The notes beneath the pieces were generated by a model that saw nothing but the letters and a program-made list of their open reading frames with translations, had not been told where the DNA came from and made no database searches. Positions 11,440 through 33,882 of a stretch of 64,000 nt of DNA are shown piece after piece. The position numbers and the translations under genes were made by a program. How positions within the stretch are numbered: the first letter of the stretch is position 1; each line of letters opens with the position of its first letter. Origin of the DNA: Hepsetus odoe (Eukaryota; Chordata; Actinopteri; Characiformes; Hepsetidae); the NCBI GenBank assembly GCA_017165825.1, contig CM029366.1:22604342-22668341 (forward strand), in the 5' to 3' direction.

Positions 11440-12500
11440 TATCTTCTTCTTCCTCGGCTGCTCCTGTTTAGGGATTGCCACAGTGGATCATCTGTTTCCA
11501 TTTCTTCCAGCCTTCTGCATCTTCCTCATTCAAACCAACCACATGTATGTCCTCTCTCAAAACATGCATACACCTTCTCTTTGGTCTTCCTCTTCACCTC
11601 TTGCAAGGCAGCTTCATCTTCAACATCCTTCTCCCGATATAATCCGCATCTCCCCTCTGTACATTTCCAAACAAATGCATCCCTACTTCGCTAATTTTTT
11701 CTTCAAAATGTCCAACCTGAGCTGTCCCTCTGATATACTAATTTCAAATTCTGTCCATCCTTGTAACACCCAATTAAAATCTTAGAATCTTTAACTGTGC
11801 CATCTCCAGCTCTGCCTCCTGTCTTTTCTCATCAGCACCACTGTCTCAAACATGTATAACATAGCTGGTCTTACTAACATTGTGTAAACCCTCCCTTTCA
11901 CTCATGCTGGTACCCGTCTGTCACAGATCACTCCTGTCACTCGTCTCCACACATTCCAACCAGCCTGCACTCTCTTCTTCACCTCTCTTCTGCACTCGCC
12001 ATTACTTTAGTAGAGCTAAAAAAGTTAAATGATTTTTAATTCTTGGGAATTCTTGGGATCAACAATAAAAAATCATTTAACTTTTTTAGCTCTACCGAAT
12101 ACATCTACTACATTACACCGTTCACCCTTTCATTCATGCGCATGTATTTTGTTTTTGTTCTACTCACTTTCTTTCCTCTCCTCTCTAGAGCATATCTCCA
12201 TCTCTCCAGTGTCTCCTCAAGCTGCTCCCTACTCTGACAACAGATCACAATATCATCAGCAAACACCATAGACCACGGGGACTCCAGTCTTACCTTGTCC
12301 ATCAATCTGTCCATTACCACTGGAAAGAAGAATGGGCTCAGCAATGATCCTTGATGTAATCCAACCTCTACTTTAAATGCATCCGTCATTCCAACTGCAG
12401 ACCTCAACACTGTCAAACTGCCCTCATACAAATTCTGTATTACTCTCACATACTTCTTTGCCACTCCTGACTGCAAAAGTATCCATAAAGGCACAATTCA
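11440..12500 (-). mobile_element. RTE-like LINE, 3' half of the reverse-transcriptase ORF (dead)
   Basis: On the minus strand, 12,494 to 12,108 reads as the palm and thumb part of a non-LTR reverse transcriptase: VIQNLYEGSLTVLRSAVG, VEVGLHQGSLLSPF, FADDIVICCQSREQLEETL with the catalytic FADD box, and ERWRYALERRGKKV. Downstream, towards 11,440, the minus strand continues as the C-terminal tail (IHCGNP) and ends in GAA-type repeats. The wording is typical of a widespread fish RTE/BovB-like family; clade naming is from memory. A short inverted-repeat insertion at 12,011-12,094 interrupts it. The family's 5' half is represented by another copy at 61,150-62,690. Confidence 0.75.
12011..12094. repeat. 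Perfect 27-bp inverted repeat with 30-bp spacer
   Basis: The left arm at 12,011-12,037 starts TAGAGCTAAAAAAGTTAAAT. The right arm at 12,068-12,094 is its exact reverse complement. The spacer holds a direct duplication of ATTCTTGGG. It sits within the LINE remnant and breaks its tail. Confidence 0.9.
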
Positions 12501-12529
12501 ATTCCTTCTGACCTTCTATGCACTTCTAT

Positions 12530-12532
<3 letters not shown>

Positions 12533-12583
<51 letters not shown>
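12533..12583. repeat. (AT)n microsatellite
   Basis: About 50 bases of pure TA at the upstream edge of the LINE fragment. Confidence 0.95.
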
Positions 12584-12587
<4 letters not shown>

Positions 12588-12621
12588 TTCTTATATTTTG
12601 TATGATCCAGCATTATTTTTA

Positions 12622-12855
12622 TTTGTGGTCTAGTGGTTTGTAATTAAGCCCCATAATCAGAAGGTCATGGGTTTGAATCCCAGATCATTAGGTCACCCTG
12701 AGTTACCCCTGAGCAAGGTACCATCCCAAACACTGCTCACAGGCACAGGCATGGCAGTCCACTGTGTGTGTGTTCACTACCAGTGTGTTTGGATGGGTTA
12801 AATACAGAGGACAAATTCACTGCTCACTGTTCAGTGTGTATCCACCAGCACAGGA
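12622..12855 (+). mobile_element. tRNA-like SINE of a second, diverged family
   Basis: It has an A-box-like TGGTCTAGTGGTTTG, a B-box-like GGGTTTGAATCCC and the body motifs GAGCAAGGTACCATC and GGATGGGTTAAATACAGAGG. It shares the head and part of the body with the family at 699, but its 3' part (AGAGGACAAATTC) differs and the TTTCAC tail is missing. Confidence 0.65.
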
Positions 12856-13114
12856 ATTTCAGTTCATTTTATTAATTTTGTCCAGAAAACACAGAATAAT
12901 CTGACTGGAGGAATTTCCATAGAATTGGAGTCAATTAAAAGCAAGTATCTGATAAACTTCAGTTGCAGGCATTCATTTAAGTTGATTGTTCACAAGTTTC
13001 GAGCTTTCTGTGGGTGTGTGTGTGGCTCCATTATTAATCCCCCTGCTGAAGGCCAGGCAGACAGGTCCTCACATTCATCCCAACAGCTTACACACATCAC
13101 AATAATCAATACAA

Positions 13115-13149
<35 letters not shown>

Positions 13150-13360
13150 TTAAAAAAAAACTCACATAGATAAAACTAATCCAAAACATATATTAATATG
13201 AAAAAGAATAAAAGCTGAAAACTATAAAATGGGGTATTTTCTGTTTCTATCTCCCTCTCACACTCACACACACACACACACACACATGCTAATTAGTCAC
13301 TGAGCTGCTGACAGTATTGATCATTATTCACTCCCCATATCCCAGACACACATACGCGCA

Positions 13361-13403
<43 letters not shown>
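13115..13403. repeat. Three (CA)n microsatellites
   Basis: CA runs lie at about 13,117-13,146, 13,264-13,286 and 13,362-13,403, separated by unique sequence. Confidence 0.9.
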
Positions 13404-13404
<1 letters not shown>

Positions 13405-13405
<1 letters not shown>

Positions 13406-14600
13406 CCTTGTATCCTCGGTAATGAGGGGGAACGGTTGCAAGTATCATTTGAGGGTAGATAACGAAAAGGTCAAAGTGCTGCTGTTGGTGAGAAAGAAAC
13501 AAACACACACCCGCACAAAAGAAGACAACTGTGACATAAACAAGCCCTGGAAAAAAGAAGAGTACACTGTAGGCCAGTCTACACAGAAGCATCCCCTCAT
13601 TATCAATTTAACAAAATCTAAATAAAAAGCACAAAACACTGTTTTATGTGAAAATGTGGGAGATTTCAGAGAATATTAAAAAGCACAGATTTTACTTTCA
13701 GCTGGCGAAAATCTGACAATTGCCCTTCTGGGATGAGTATTTAGGAAAAGCTAATGAACAGTCAGCTTTAACTGTGTCTGAATTCAGACATTATGGCTCA
13801 TTAGTCTGTGATGCTTTTTGTTTCCTTCCAGTGACCTGGAGGAAATCTCACACAGCAGTAGCCCAGCAGCATGAGGCAATCAAATTGTACCAAAAACCTT
13901 TTTCTTCTTAAACTGTGTATCCAGAAATGACAAGGCTAAAATGTGCCTGCTTAAAATTCTAATAAATGATTCATTAAACAGACTAACTTGACTGACTGCT
14001 CATGCATCAGGATAAGACAGACATTTGTCACTCTTTTAGGGTTTCTAGATCTGGGGCTAGATTAATGGCTTAATCTTGACTAAACTGACTCAGTCGTAAA
14101 TTGTTGGTAGTCACTATTTTTTATCAGTTTGTTGCAGGTTTGGGGCCTGAAAGTGATGTGAAGGATCTACTGGCTAAAGGACTGGCAGGACAATACACGT
14201 GGCCATCCGCTGTCCTGCAGTGCCCCCTAACGGCGACTTACTGCATAACAGCTTGATGAGCCCTCGCTTCGAGACGGTCCTCACTCCTTCAGCGTATCAC
14301 ATTAGTTATTTCATTTCGTGTCAGGAGACGGAAAACGACAGAACACCATGAATAGACATAAACATTAACGGCTGGTCTTCTCAAGGTTCAGGAGTTTAGG
14401 CCTGGAACCTAAACTAGCAAGGGGTTAACCACTAAAAATCCGGCACGGGGTAACGGTCATGACAGTACGTGGCAAGTGTTATTGCAAAAAAAAAAAAAAA
14501 AAGTGACATGAAATATCATGAAATATGACGACAATTTATGGCAAATAATTATTTATATGTTTATTTATTTAAGTTCGTGGGGAGGGTGCATGCAACTGCA
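13405..14600. other. Intergenic DNA upstream of smarcc2
   Basis: No convincing exon is seen. A 17-base A run lies at about 14,486. The sequence becomes richer in CpG from about 14,200 and runs into the smarcc2 promoter region. Confidence 0.5.
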
Positions 14601-14780
14601 CGCCTTGGTCTGCCATGTTGGCTCAAACGCTACGTGTTTCCATGGTAGCAGGAGGCTCCAGCGCGAGCCGGAATGGACGCAGTTTCGCGCCCAATTCAGG
14701 CGCTCTGACACACCGAGGAAACGCCGCGGTTCGCCCAGCAGGCGGCGCTCTGAGTCCCAAATTCTCGGCTGTAGACAAAG
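14600..14780 (+). promoter_or_regulatory. smarcc2: smarcc2 CpG-island promoter and 5' leader
   Basis: CpG density rises sharply here (CTCCAGCGCGAGCCGG, AACGCCGCGGTTCGCCC, AGGCGGCGCTC) and stays high into exon 1 and the first few hundred bases of intron 1. No TATA box is seen. This suits a broadly expressed chromatin gene with dispersed starts. The exact start site is unknown. The initiation context AAAGATGGCGG is a strong Kozak site. Confidence 0.6.
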
Positions 14781-26441
<11,661 letters not shown>

Positions 26442-28665
26442 AGAGGGCCATGCAGAGAGTTTGAGGGATTGTAGAATGGAAGGAAAGAGATAGAGAAAGA
26501 GAATAGACAGAGGAGAATAAAGGGAAGGAAACTTAGCATATATATTTGTTTTTGGGAGATAAATGAATAATTCTCTGTAATAAAAAAAAAATCGAAACAA
26601 ACCAACTGATTCAGCAGAACACAAGAACTCCATCTGAATCAGTGAGATGCATTTGGACCAACCCCTGCTAAACAGCCAGAAAAGAAACCGCACAATGCAA
26701 GCCGTGTCTATGGCTTAAACATATCAATAAAACACCCAGTTCATGTACTCAGACAGGATGGAGATGAACAATGTTCTTCACTTTGCATCACCAGAAGCAG
26801 TATTGAAGAGCCTTGTTGGATTTGTAGTCTGGTCCCAGGCTCTTCTATGTCACCACAGTGTAGGTACTTAAGCCTGTTAAAAAGAAAAGGGAAAAAAGGA
26901 AAAACTGCACTTTTTAGAATGTTTCCCCATTTTTTCATTTGGAGACATAAAAGTCAAATTGAAGCACTTAAAAGTCCTTTAGCAGTCTCCCTTCTCTCAC
27001 TTAATCTTTGTATTCGTTTAATAGAAGCACTCGATTTGGAATGAATTTGAAAAGAAACTTGACTTTGTATTTGTTATTCTGTATGTGTGACTGTTGGTTT
27101 TACTCTTGGGACAATGTGAAAGCTTTAGTGGGTTGGCCTGTTGTGCTTACTTTAATCATTTTTTAGTAAAAGTAACTTTTAGCATGAGGAAAAAAAGGGC
27201 AGCAAATTAGTGTTAAAGATGTTTGCCTTGTACGGAACTTGTCTTTGACTGTAGATGAAAACCGTGTACTGTAAACTTGGGGAGTCTGTTCTAAGCTCAT
27301 AACCTTTTCACTCCGAGTCTGTATGTGTTTTTTTTTTCAGTTCACAGCAAGAGCGCTGTGTCTGTAATTTCCTGGTTTAAAACATCAAAAATGTATATGT
27401 CTTTATAGTAGTTTTTATCTTGAGCTATGTGATCAGCCTACTCCACTGTGTGTGTGTGAGACAACTGGCATAAGTTCACTGACACATTTCAGAAAAATGG
27501 GCAAATTTAAACAAGTGTGTGAGAAATACAGTTCTCTCAGTTTTCTGTCAGCAGAGGTCATGTCAAGATAAAGTTGATTGTGTGAGATAATGAGAAATAC
27601 ATGTAGAATACGTCCAGCTGTAATCTGAATAGTTTGAAAAAGAACTGATATCACACACTGTATCCCATTTTTTCTTGTTAGTCTTAAACTCAGAATATGT
27701 GTGTGTGCGCGTGTTGAATTCCAGGCCAAACCCACATAAAGTGTGGCTAAATGAAGGAAAAAGCCTTTTGATTTCTTTACCTGATGACTGAACAGTACAA
27801 ATAAGGGATTTAAGAGTTACATTTGCAGTGGTTTTCTGTTTGTTTGTTTTTTTCATATTGTATTCTTCCTATTTTTGTATTTTTATATGTTTTTTGTCTT
27901 TTCACTATTATCATGATTGCAGTATTGCCGTTAACATATTACACTTGTAACTTTGCTCTCTTTCTCATTGTGAACATGCCTGTTACTAATTTGTCGATGT
28001 GAAAGTGTCATTCTGTTCCATAAGACTGGACCAATGTGTGTGTGTGTGTGTGTGTATGTGTGTGTGTGTGTGTGTGCGTGTGTGTGTGTGTGTGTGCGCA
28101 CGTGTGTGCTACACCCTGAATTATTTGCCATACTTTTGTTTATTTAAGTTCTCCTGCCTTGTGCCATGTTTTATGGAATCTGAATGGCGACAACTTATTG
28201 CTTGACATTATGTTGCAAGCAATGAAAGCCACAGCCAGTATCACAATTTCACAGTAATGCAGTTTACAGCTCTACACATGCATGCTGACATCCTGAAATG
28301 CAGTCATCAAACCGTTATACACACACGGGCCTCGTTACTAGTGTTACAGACGTAATGTGACCAGTTCTTTCAGATCGCCAGCTTTCCTGTCTTATACATT
28401 GTGACACTAGTGATATATTAAATAGTTTGTCTGTATGTTACTTTTTTCTGTTTGTTTTTGTCTTTTTAAACGATGGTGCGAAAAGCTATAAACAGTTGCG
28501 TGTACAGTGATCGAATGCTTTTGGACGTGTGTCCTTTGAAGTATTGTTGCAGGTTCATGAGTCAAACACCTGCTTGCTCAACAGACTGATTAGAAGAATG
28601 CATTGAATTTAGTTTCAGATTACATCGACAAGTCTCGAACAATAAAATGTCATCAATGATGAGTC
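26442..28665 (+). other. smarcc2: smarcc2 3' UTR with two polyA signals
   Basis: Unique-looking sequence follows the TAA. AATAAA occurs at 26,726-26,731 and again at 28,641-28,646. The second is followed by a GT-rich element (GAGTCGTTGTGTCTTTTG), typical of a cleavage site, so the long form probably ends near 28,665. A mixed GT/GC repeat lies inside at about 28,035-28,107. Confidence 0.6.
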
Positions 28666-28774
28666 GTTGTGTCTTTTGCAAAGTTTTTGTAGATTGTGAT
28701 TTGAGATTAAATGTCTGAATCAGTGTTCCTTCTTATATACCAGCTGTTTCATACTGATTTCAACAAAACAGCCC

Positions 28775-29170
28775 GACACATTGAGGCATGGACATCATCA
28801 GACCTCTGAAGGTGTGCTGTGATTTTCTCCAGCACATCCCACAGATGCTCAGTCAGGTTGAGAAATGGGGGACCAGAAGGACAAGTTCACACCTTGAACC
28901 CTCATGCTCCTTCAACTTCTCTTGAACATTGTTTGGCACTGGAATCCAGAGAGAAGTGACTACCATTAAGTAATATCTGCCTTGAGCAGGTGTACTTAGA
29001 GTGCAGCAGGGTTAAGTAGGTGGGATGTGTCAAAATAAGATTAAAAAAATGCCACAACCCAAAGTTTCCCAGCAGAACATCACCCTGAGCATCAAACTGC
29101 TCACCTGACTTCCACTTACCTCATGGAAGCAACTGTGGCAGGTAAATGGTGCTGAGCTGTAACCCTTGTT
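28775..29170 (-). mobile_element. Degraded Tc1-like transposon, transposase region
   Basis: The + strand matches, in diverged form, the complement of a common fish Tc1-like transposase gene. Recognisable pieces are CCAGCACATCCCACAGATGC, GTTTCCCAGCAGAACATCAC and GAGGCATGGACATCATCAG. Stops and deletions are everywhere. A related fragment in the opposite orientation lies at about 30,740-30,900. Confidence 0.55.
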
Positions 29171-29219
29171 CGGTGCAGAGTAAAGAGTGAAGGAATTGAT
29201 GGAGCCACTAGAGGGCAGT

Positions 29220-30310
29220 AGAGCCACATCTCAGTTTAATCCGCTACTACGGAGTTCCTTCAGTTCAGCTCGAGATAAAACAGTATTATTTTAGTCTTCA
29301 CTGTAATTTACAAAAAAAAGATCAAATAAGCTTTTCGGTTTATATAACACAGACACACATGTAAATATACTTGTGTTAAAGTTTGTGTAAAATATAACAT
29401 GCATTCTGGAGAAATGCATTCTGGGTAAGTACACTGCAGTTTCCCGACTTTAGTCAGTTTACGAGCTGTTAAATCAGAAGTGTGTATTTTATTGCTCAGA
29501 GCTTTAAATGAACAGTTTTTTTTTAATGCCAATATTTATGTTGAAAACAGAAAGCATGTAAGCTAGAATATCGATATCTTTAACCATAAAAACTTGCTGA
29601 AAAGTTCGGTGCAAGGCACTTTGAGTGCAGGGACATTCTGACGGGCTCTCAGTTCGAGTGTTCGAACCTTCTGACGGGCGGGTCCACTGTGGTGGGGGAG
29701 GCACATACCACCCTCAAATAATCTCTGATCATCTCTACAGGTAGTCTAGTTTCATAAATGAAAATATTATTAATTAAAACACGCTAATATTAACATTTGA
29801 TCAAGTCAAGCTACAATGAACAATTAATATAAATTTTAAAAATGTGACCTCTCTGCTTTGACAAATGGTTTAGCCCATAGTTTCCCATCTTGTCGTCAGG
29901 GGCAACGTGTGTAATGTAGATTTGTGTATAACGCACACCTGCTGTTGAAAAATGCAAGTTTATTTCCATAGTTACAGTCCAGATTTCTGACTCTTCCGTG
30001 TGATTGGAGGAATAGTGTAATTAAAATGTTAATTCACTGAATGTATGTCCAGTAAAGAGTTTATTTTGAATAGACCTGCCTGATGTGTATTTTTCTGGGT
30101 TGTGGGCTTGTACACTTGTTTATGCTCTACAGTGATAACGTTATCAAAATGCTAATTATTTTGTAATTGTACATATTTAATTATTTGGGCTTTAAATTAG
30201 AAAGTTATAGTCTATGACACATGTCTATACAAATGCAAATCAAACAAGAAGAGCTGTGGACGCTTGCAGACTGGCTGCTCAACAAATCAAAGGGAATTCT
30301 GGTAAAACTG
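29220..30310. other. Intergenic stretch between smarcc2 and myl6
   Basis: No gene is seen. AT-rich, with a GC-richer patch at about 29,600-29,710 of unknown nature. Confidence 0.45.
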
Positions 30311-30325
30311 AATAAGCTACACTGA

Positions 30326-30952
30326 TGGCTCAGTTGTTGGAAGGAATTGCCGACCTTTGTTACAAATTTTGGGACTTTCATACTTTCAGCTTTACCACAT
30401 ACACACAGACAGTTTACATTTTCTTGAGGATGGTGTCCCACTAGAAGTTTTCAGAAATCTGAGGGTCTCAGTGGCTTACACAAGGGTGCATAACATTCAG
30501 TGATACAATCTATTCTGATCTACACAGCCTTCAGCAAGTTCAGTTCAAAGTTGTTCTGAGTACACCAGAGCACCAGCTATTCAACCGCACACTGATACAA
30601 TGGGCTACTGTAGCACAGTGAGAGATTAATGATGGCTATGAAAACAGGCACTGCAACTTGCTGAGTTTGGGGCTTGGTAGCATCAGAGCAGTCAGAAGGA
30701 TTATGCTGATCACTGTTCTGCACTGAAAATTCCTACAATGCACATATGAGCAAGAGAACAGGTCCAAAGTGCGATAGAAGGTGGTGGCCGGTCTAATAAA
30801 TCTAATTCTTTTATATCATGCAAGCAGCTGAGGAGACATCACTTTGATACCAACTCCCTAATCACTGTTGCAGACCAAGAGCTCTTACAGCAGAATAATG
30901 CACCCTCTAAACATTTATGGTTGATTTGTTTGACAGATCGAGAGAGAATAGC

Positions 30953-30992
<40 letters not shown>

Positions 30993-31122
30993 TCCAATCT
31001 GTAAGTTGGTTTATGTAAAGTGTGTGTGTGGTATAGCTGAAAGTATAAAATTCCCAAAATTTGTAACAAACGTTGGCGATTCCTTTCAACAAACAAAAAG
31101 TAGAACATTTTCCAACTGAGCC
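30326..31122. mobile_element. Inverted-repeat-bounded degraded DNA transposon
   Basis: Arms at 30,326-30,408 and 31,021-31,122 are inverted copies of each other, sharing for example TTTGTTACAAATTTTGGGA and TACTTTCAGCT. The right arm carries about 20 extra bases. Between them lies Tc1-like transposase debris (AGAAGGTGGTGGCCGGTCTA near 30,777, GTTGCAGACCAAGAGCTC near 30,866) and a 28-base A run at 30,961-30,988. Confidence 0.55.
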
Positions 31123-31534
31123 ATGTTGTCTTTGTTCAGCTTGCTCACCCTTAGCAAGTAATAAAGTAACCAAATAACACAATCAAACTGATAACCGAAT
31201 CCCACAGTGCTTAAGCACATATTTATGCAGATCACTTTAAAGCATATATTTTGCATACTTTATCTGTGTGGCCATATTTGCTGAGTATCACTTTGTTACC
31301 AAAGAAGGATCACTAATGTGTACCTATGAAATTTTCCCTACTCACATACAAAGCCACGGTCATTCCTAATTTGGTTGGGCCATAAATTGAAATGGAGAGC
31401 CCTTAAGAACTTGCAGAGTAAACAAGAAACACTACGGGGTGGAGGCTGGAATAGCATAACCCTACAAGGCCACCTTTTGTTAGACAGCACACAAAAATCA
31501 TTAAAAAAAAATAGGCCACCCTACACACTCAAAA

Positions 31535-31975
31535 TAGTTTTGAAACCTCTGAGTATTTATTAATTTACACAGGAACAATACAACAGACAACAGGAAGGGG
31601 CATGAAAGCAGCTATTAACCTATGGATGATTTGGATCAGGGTAACCCTGCCCCAGTGAATCTGCAAGGACCTTTTTAGGTATAAAACATAACAGGATGGG
31701 ACACCTGAAGACACACTGGAGCTACAAGATGGAAATTACTTGGTAGGGACAGAGCACAATGCCCGACAAAGCCTGAAGACTTGCATTTTAACACCATGGA
31801 AGATGCCTGGAAATGAACATTCAGAAACTTTCCTGAAAAAAATGAAAACCTTCCTTGGAGGTTTTATAGAAATGACAAGAACACATACAGATTGAAGGCA
31901 CTTAAGAAAAAAAAAAAAAGAAAAAAAAATGCATTCATAGACATTTAATAAAAAAAACAGGAGGGGTGGGAAAGG

Positions 31976-32009
<34 letters not shown>

Positions 32010-32018
32010 CTGAAATCT
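31535..32018 (-). other. myl6: myl6 3' UTR
   Basis: Extends downstream (leftwards) from the distal stop codon. The minus-strand AATAAA at 31,556-31,561 is a likely polyA signal. A 31-base T tract on the sense strand (A run at 31,976-32,006) begins twelve bases after the stop, and a 13-base one follows. Confidence 0.55.
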
Positions 32019-32971
32019 TCAACCACTCATTACCATCCTTACGAGTTCTGTGGAAGAAAGAGAGAAAACAGAGATTCAGACAATTTTACATACGTCATCA
32101 GTTAGTATTCCTGTGTGAATCCCAAAGCAAGCACTGTCAACCAGAACAATATGCACTACATATGCAAGTCTGTGTTTCAGTCAAACATTTACATGGAAAC
32201 ATCCAATAATAAACAGTGGGATGGAATACAGCAGCCTGGGTAAGAGAAAATTAAAGCAATGGGAGAAATAGTCCAGGCCTACAGGAAGCAGGAATGTGTT
32301 ACAGTTAGCATATCCCTTATAAGGACAGGGAGAGAGAGACAGACAGATTGATAGATACACACCATTAGAGTCCAACACTACAAGCCTTTAAGAACAGATC
32401 TACAACCTGCAGCTCACCATGACAGCATCTCCATTTCAACTCAAATCGCAATGAACATATGAAAAAGTTAAATGATTCAACCTCCAGCATCCACAGAGGT
32501 TCCAGTTCATTTGGTACTCCAATTTGCAGCCATATTTATGGGTCATGTTTACTCAAACCAACCACCAGGAAAAAGATTTTGGGTGAATAATCATTCTCAG
32601 CAGAGCAGCAACACCAACACGGAGGTTATATTGTTGTTGGCTGATTCATCATTCACAGCAGTATTTCTGATGTTTTTATACTTTGCGTAGATTTACTCTT
32701 GTAACACCTTACCTAGTTCACCAGTTGCTGACCACAGGTCCAGCAGCTAAACATTTTAGAGGGAAAATATTTATAGACAGCACTACACCAGTGATGGTCA
32801 CTGCTGTGCTGATAATGCCAGCTCTAGGGTGGTCTATGAGGTGAACGCCTCTTCATTGCAACAGGCATGATACATTAAAAAAAATAAAATAAAATAGTAA
32901 TTTAAAAAGCACAATATACAAACGATGTTGTACTAAACTGAAAAAATCAGGAGTACCTAAGACCGTGTTCA

Positions 32972-33018
<47 letters not shown>

Positions 33019-33851
33019 AAAATACAGGGGGGAATAATTGTTTTTTTAAACTCACAGCAGCAACTTTTAGCAAATTCCAGGTTTTCAGCTTTTCAAGTTT
33101 AAGAGGTTACCCACACACAACAAACCAGCAGAATTTCTGTTCGCTTGCTTCGACAAATACCAAAATGTAATTTAAATGTAACCTTCAAGAATCTTGGTTC
33201 TTGAAATTTGATTCAGGGTGTGGTTGCAAAATAATCCTACAAGTTTTTGGATGTACACAGTGCTCAAAGCAATACGGCCTGAAAAGGTGAAAAGCGCAGA
33301 GTGGTTCTGTCAGTTTTATGGATCCAGCACATCCATGAGGAAGGGGGAAGACACTGCTAGAGATCCAGGAATCCTAAAACACCAGCCAATGCTAATGATA
33401 CTGTTAGAATTGCACTAGTGTAGCAACAACCTGCTCTCCAAGAAGATCTCACATGAGTCTCCATGTGAGCCACATGCAAATACATTACATGCCAGGCTAC
33501 AGCCAGGAGGAGTAGGAGAAAAGGAGCTGCAGGAGAGATAAACTGGTAAAAGACCAAAAAGAGAATTAGATGGGTTCACTGTTCATACCCTCTACTCAGC
33601 CGGCCATGATGTGGCGCACAAAGGCTGTCGGAAGGGGAAGAGGAATACAAGCACAGACATTAACGCTGGGTTTGTACACACTTTACATACAAACACAGAG
33701 TTCTGAAGCTGAGGAAAACAAAATACATACTCTTGAACCCCAAGCTGTAGGTTCTTTACCTTCATAATTGATGCACCCATTGGCATCCTCATGTCCAGCC
33801 AACAAAGTTTCTACTTCCTCTTCTGTCATTTTCTCACCTGACGATGCATAC

Positions 33852-33882
<31 letters not shown>

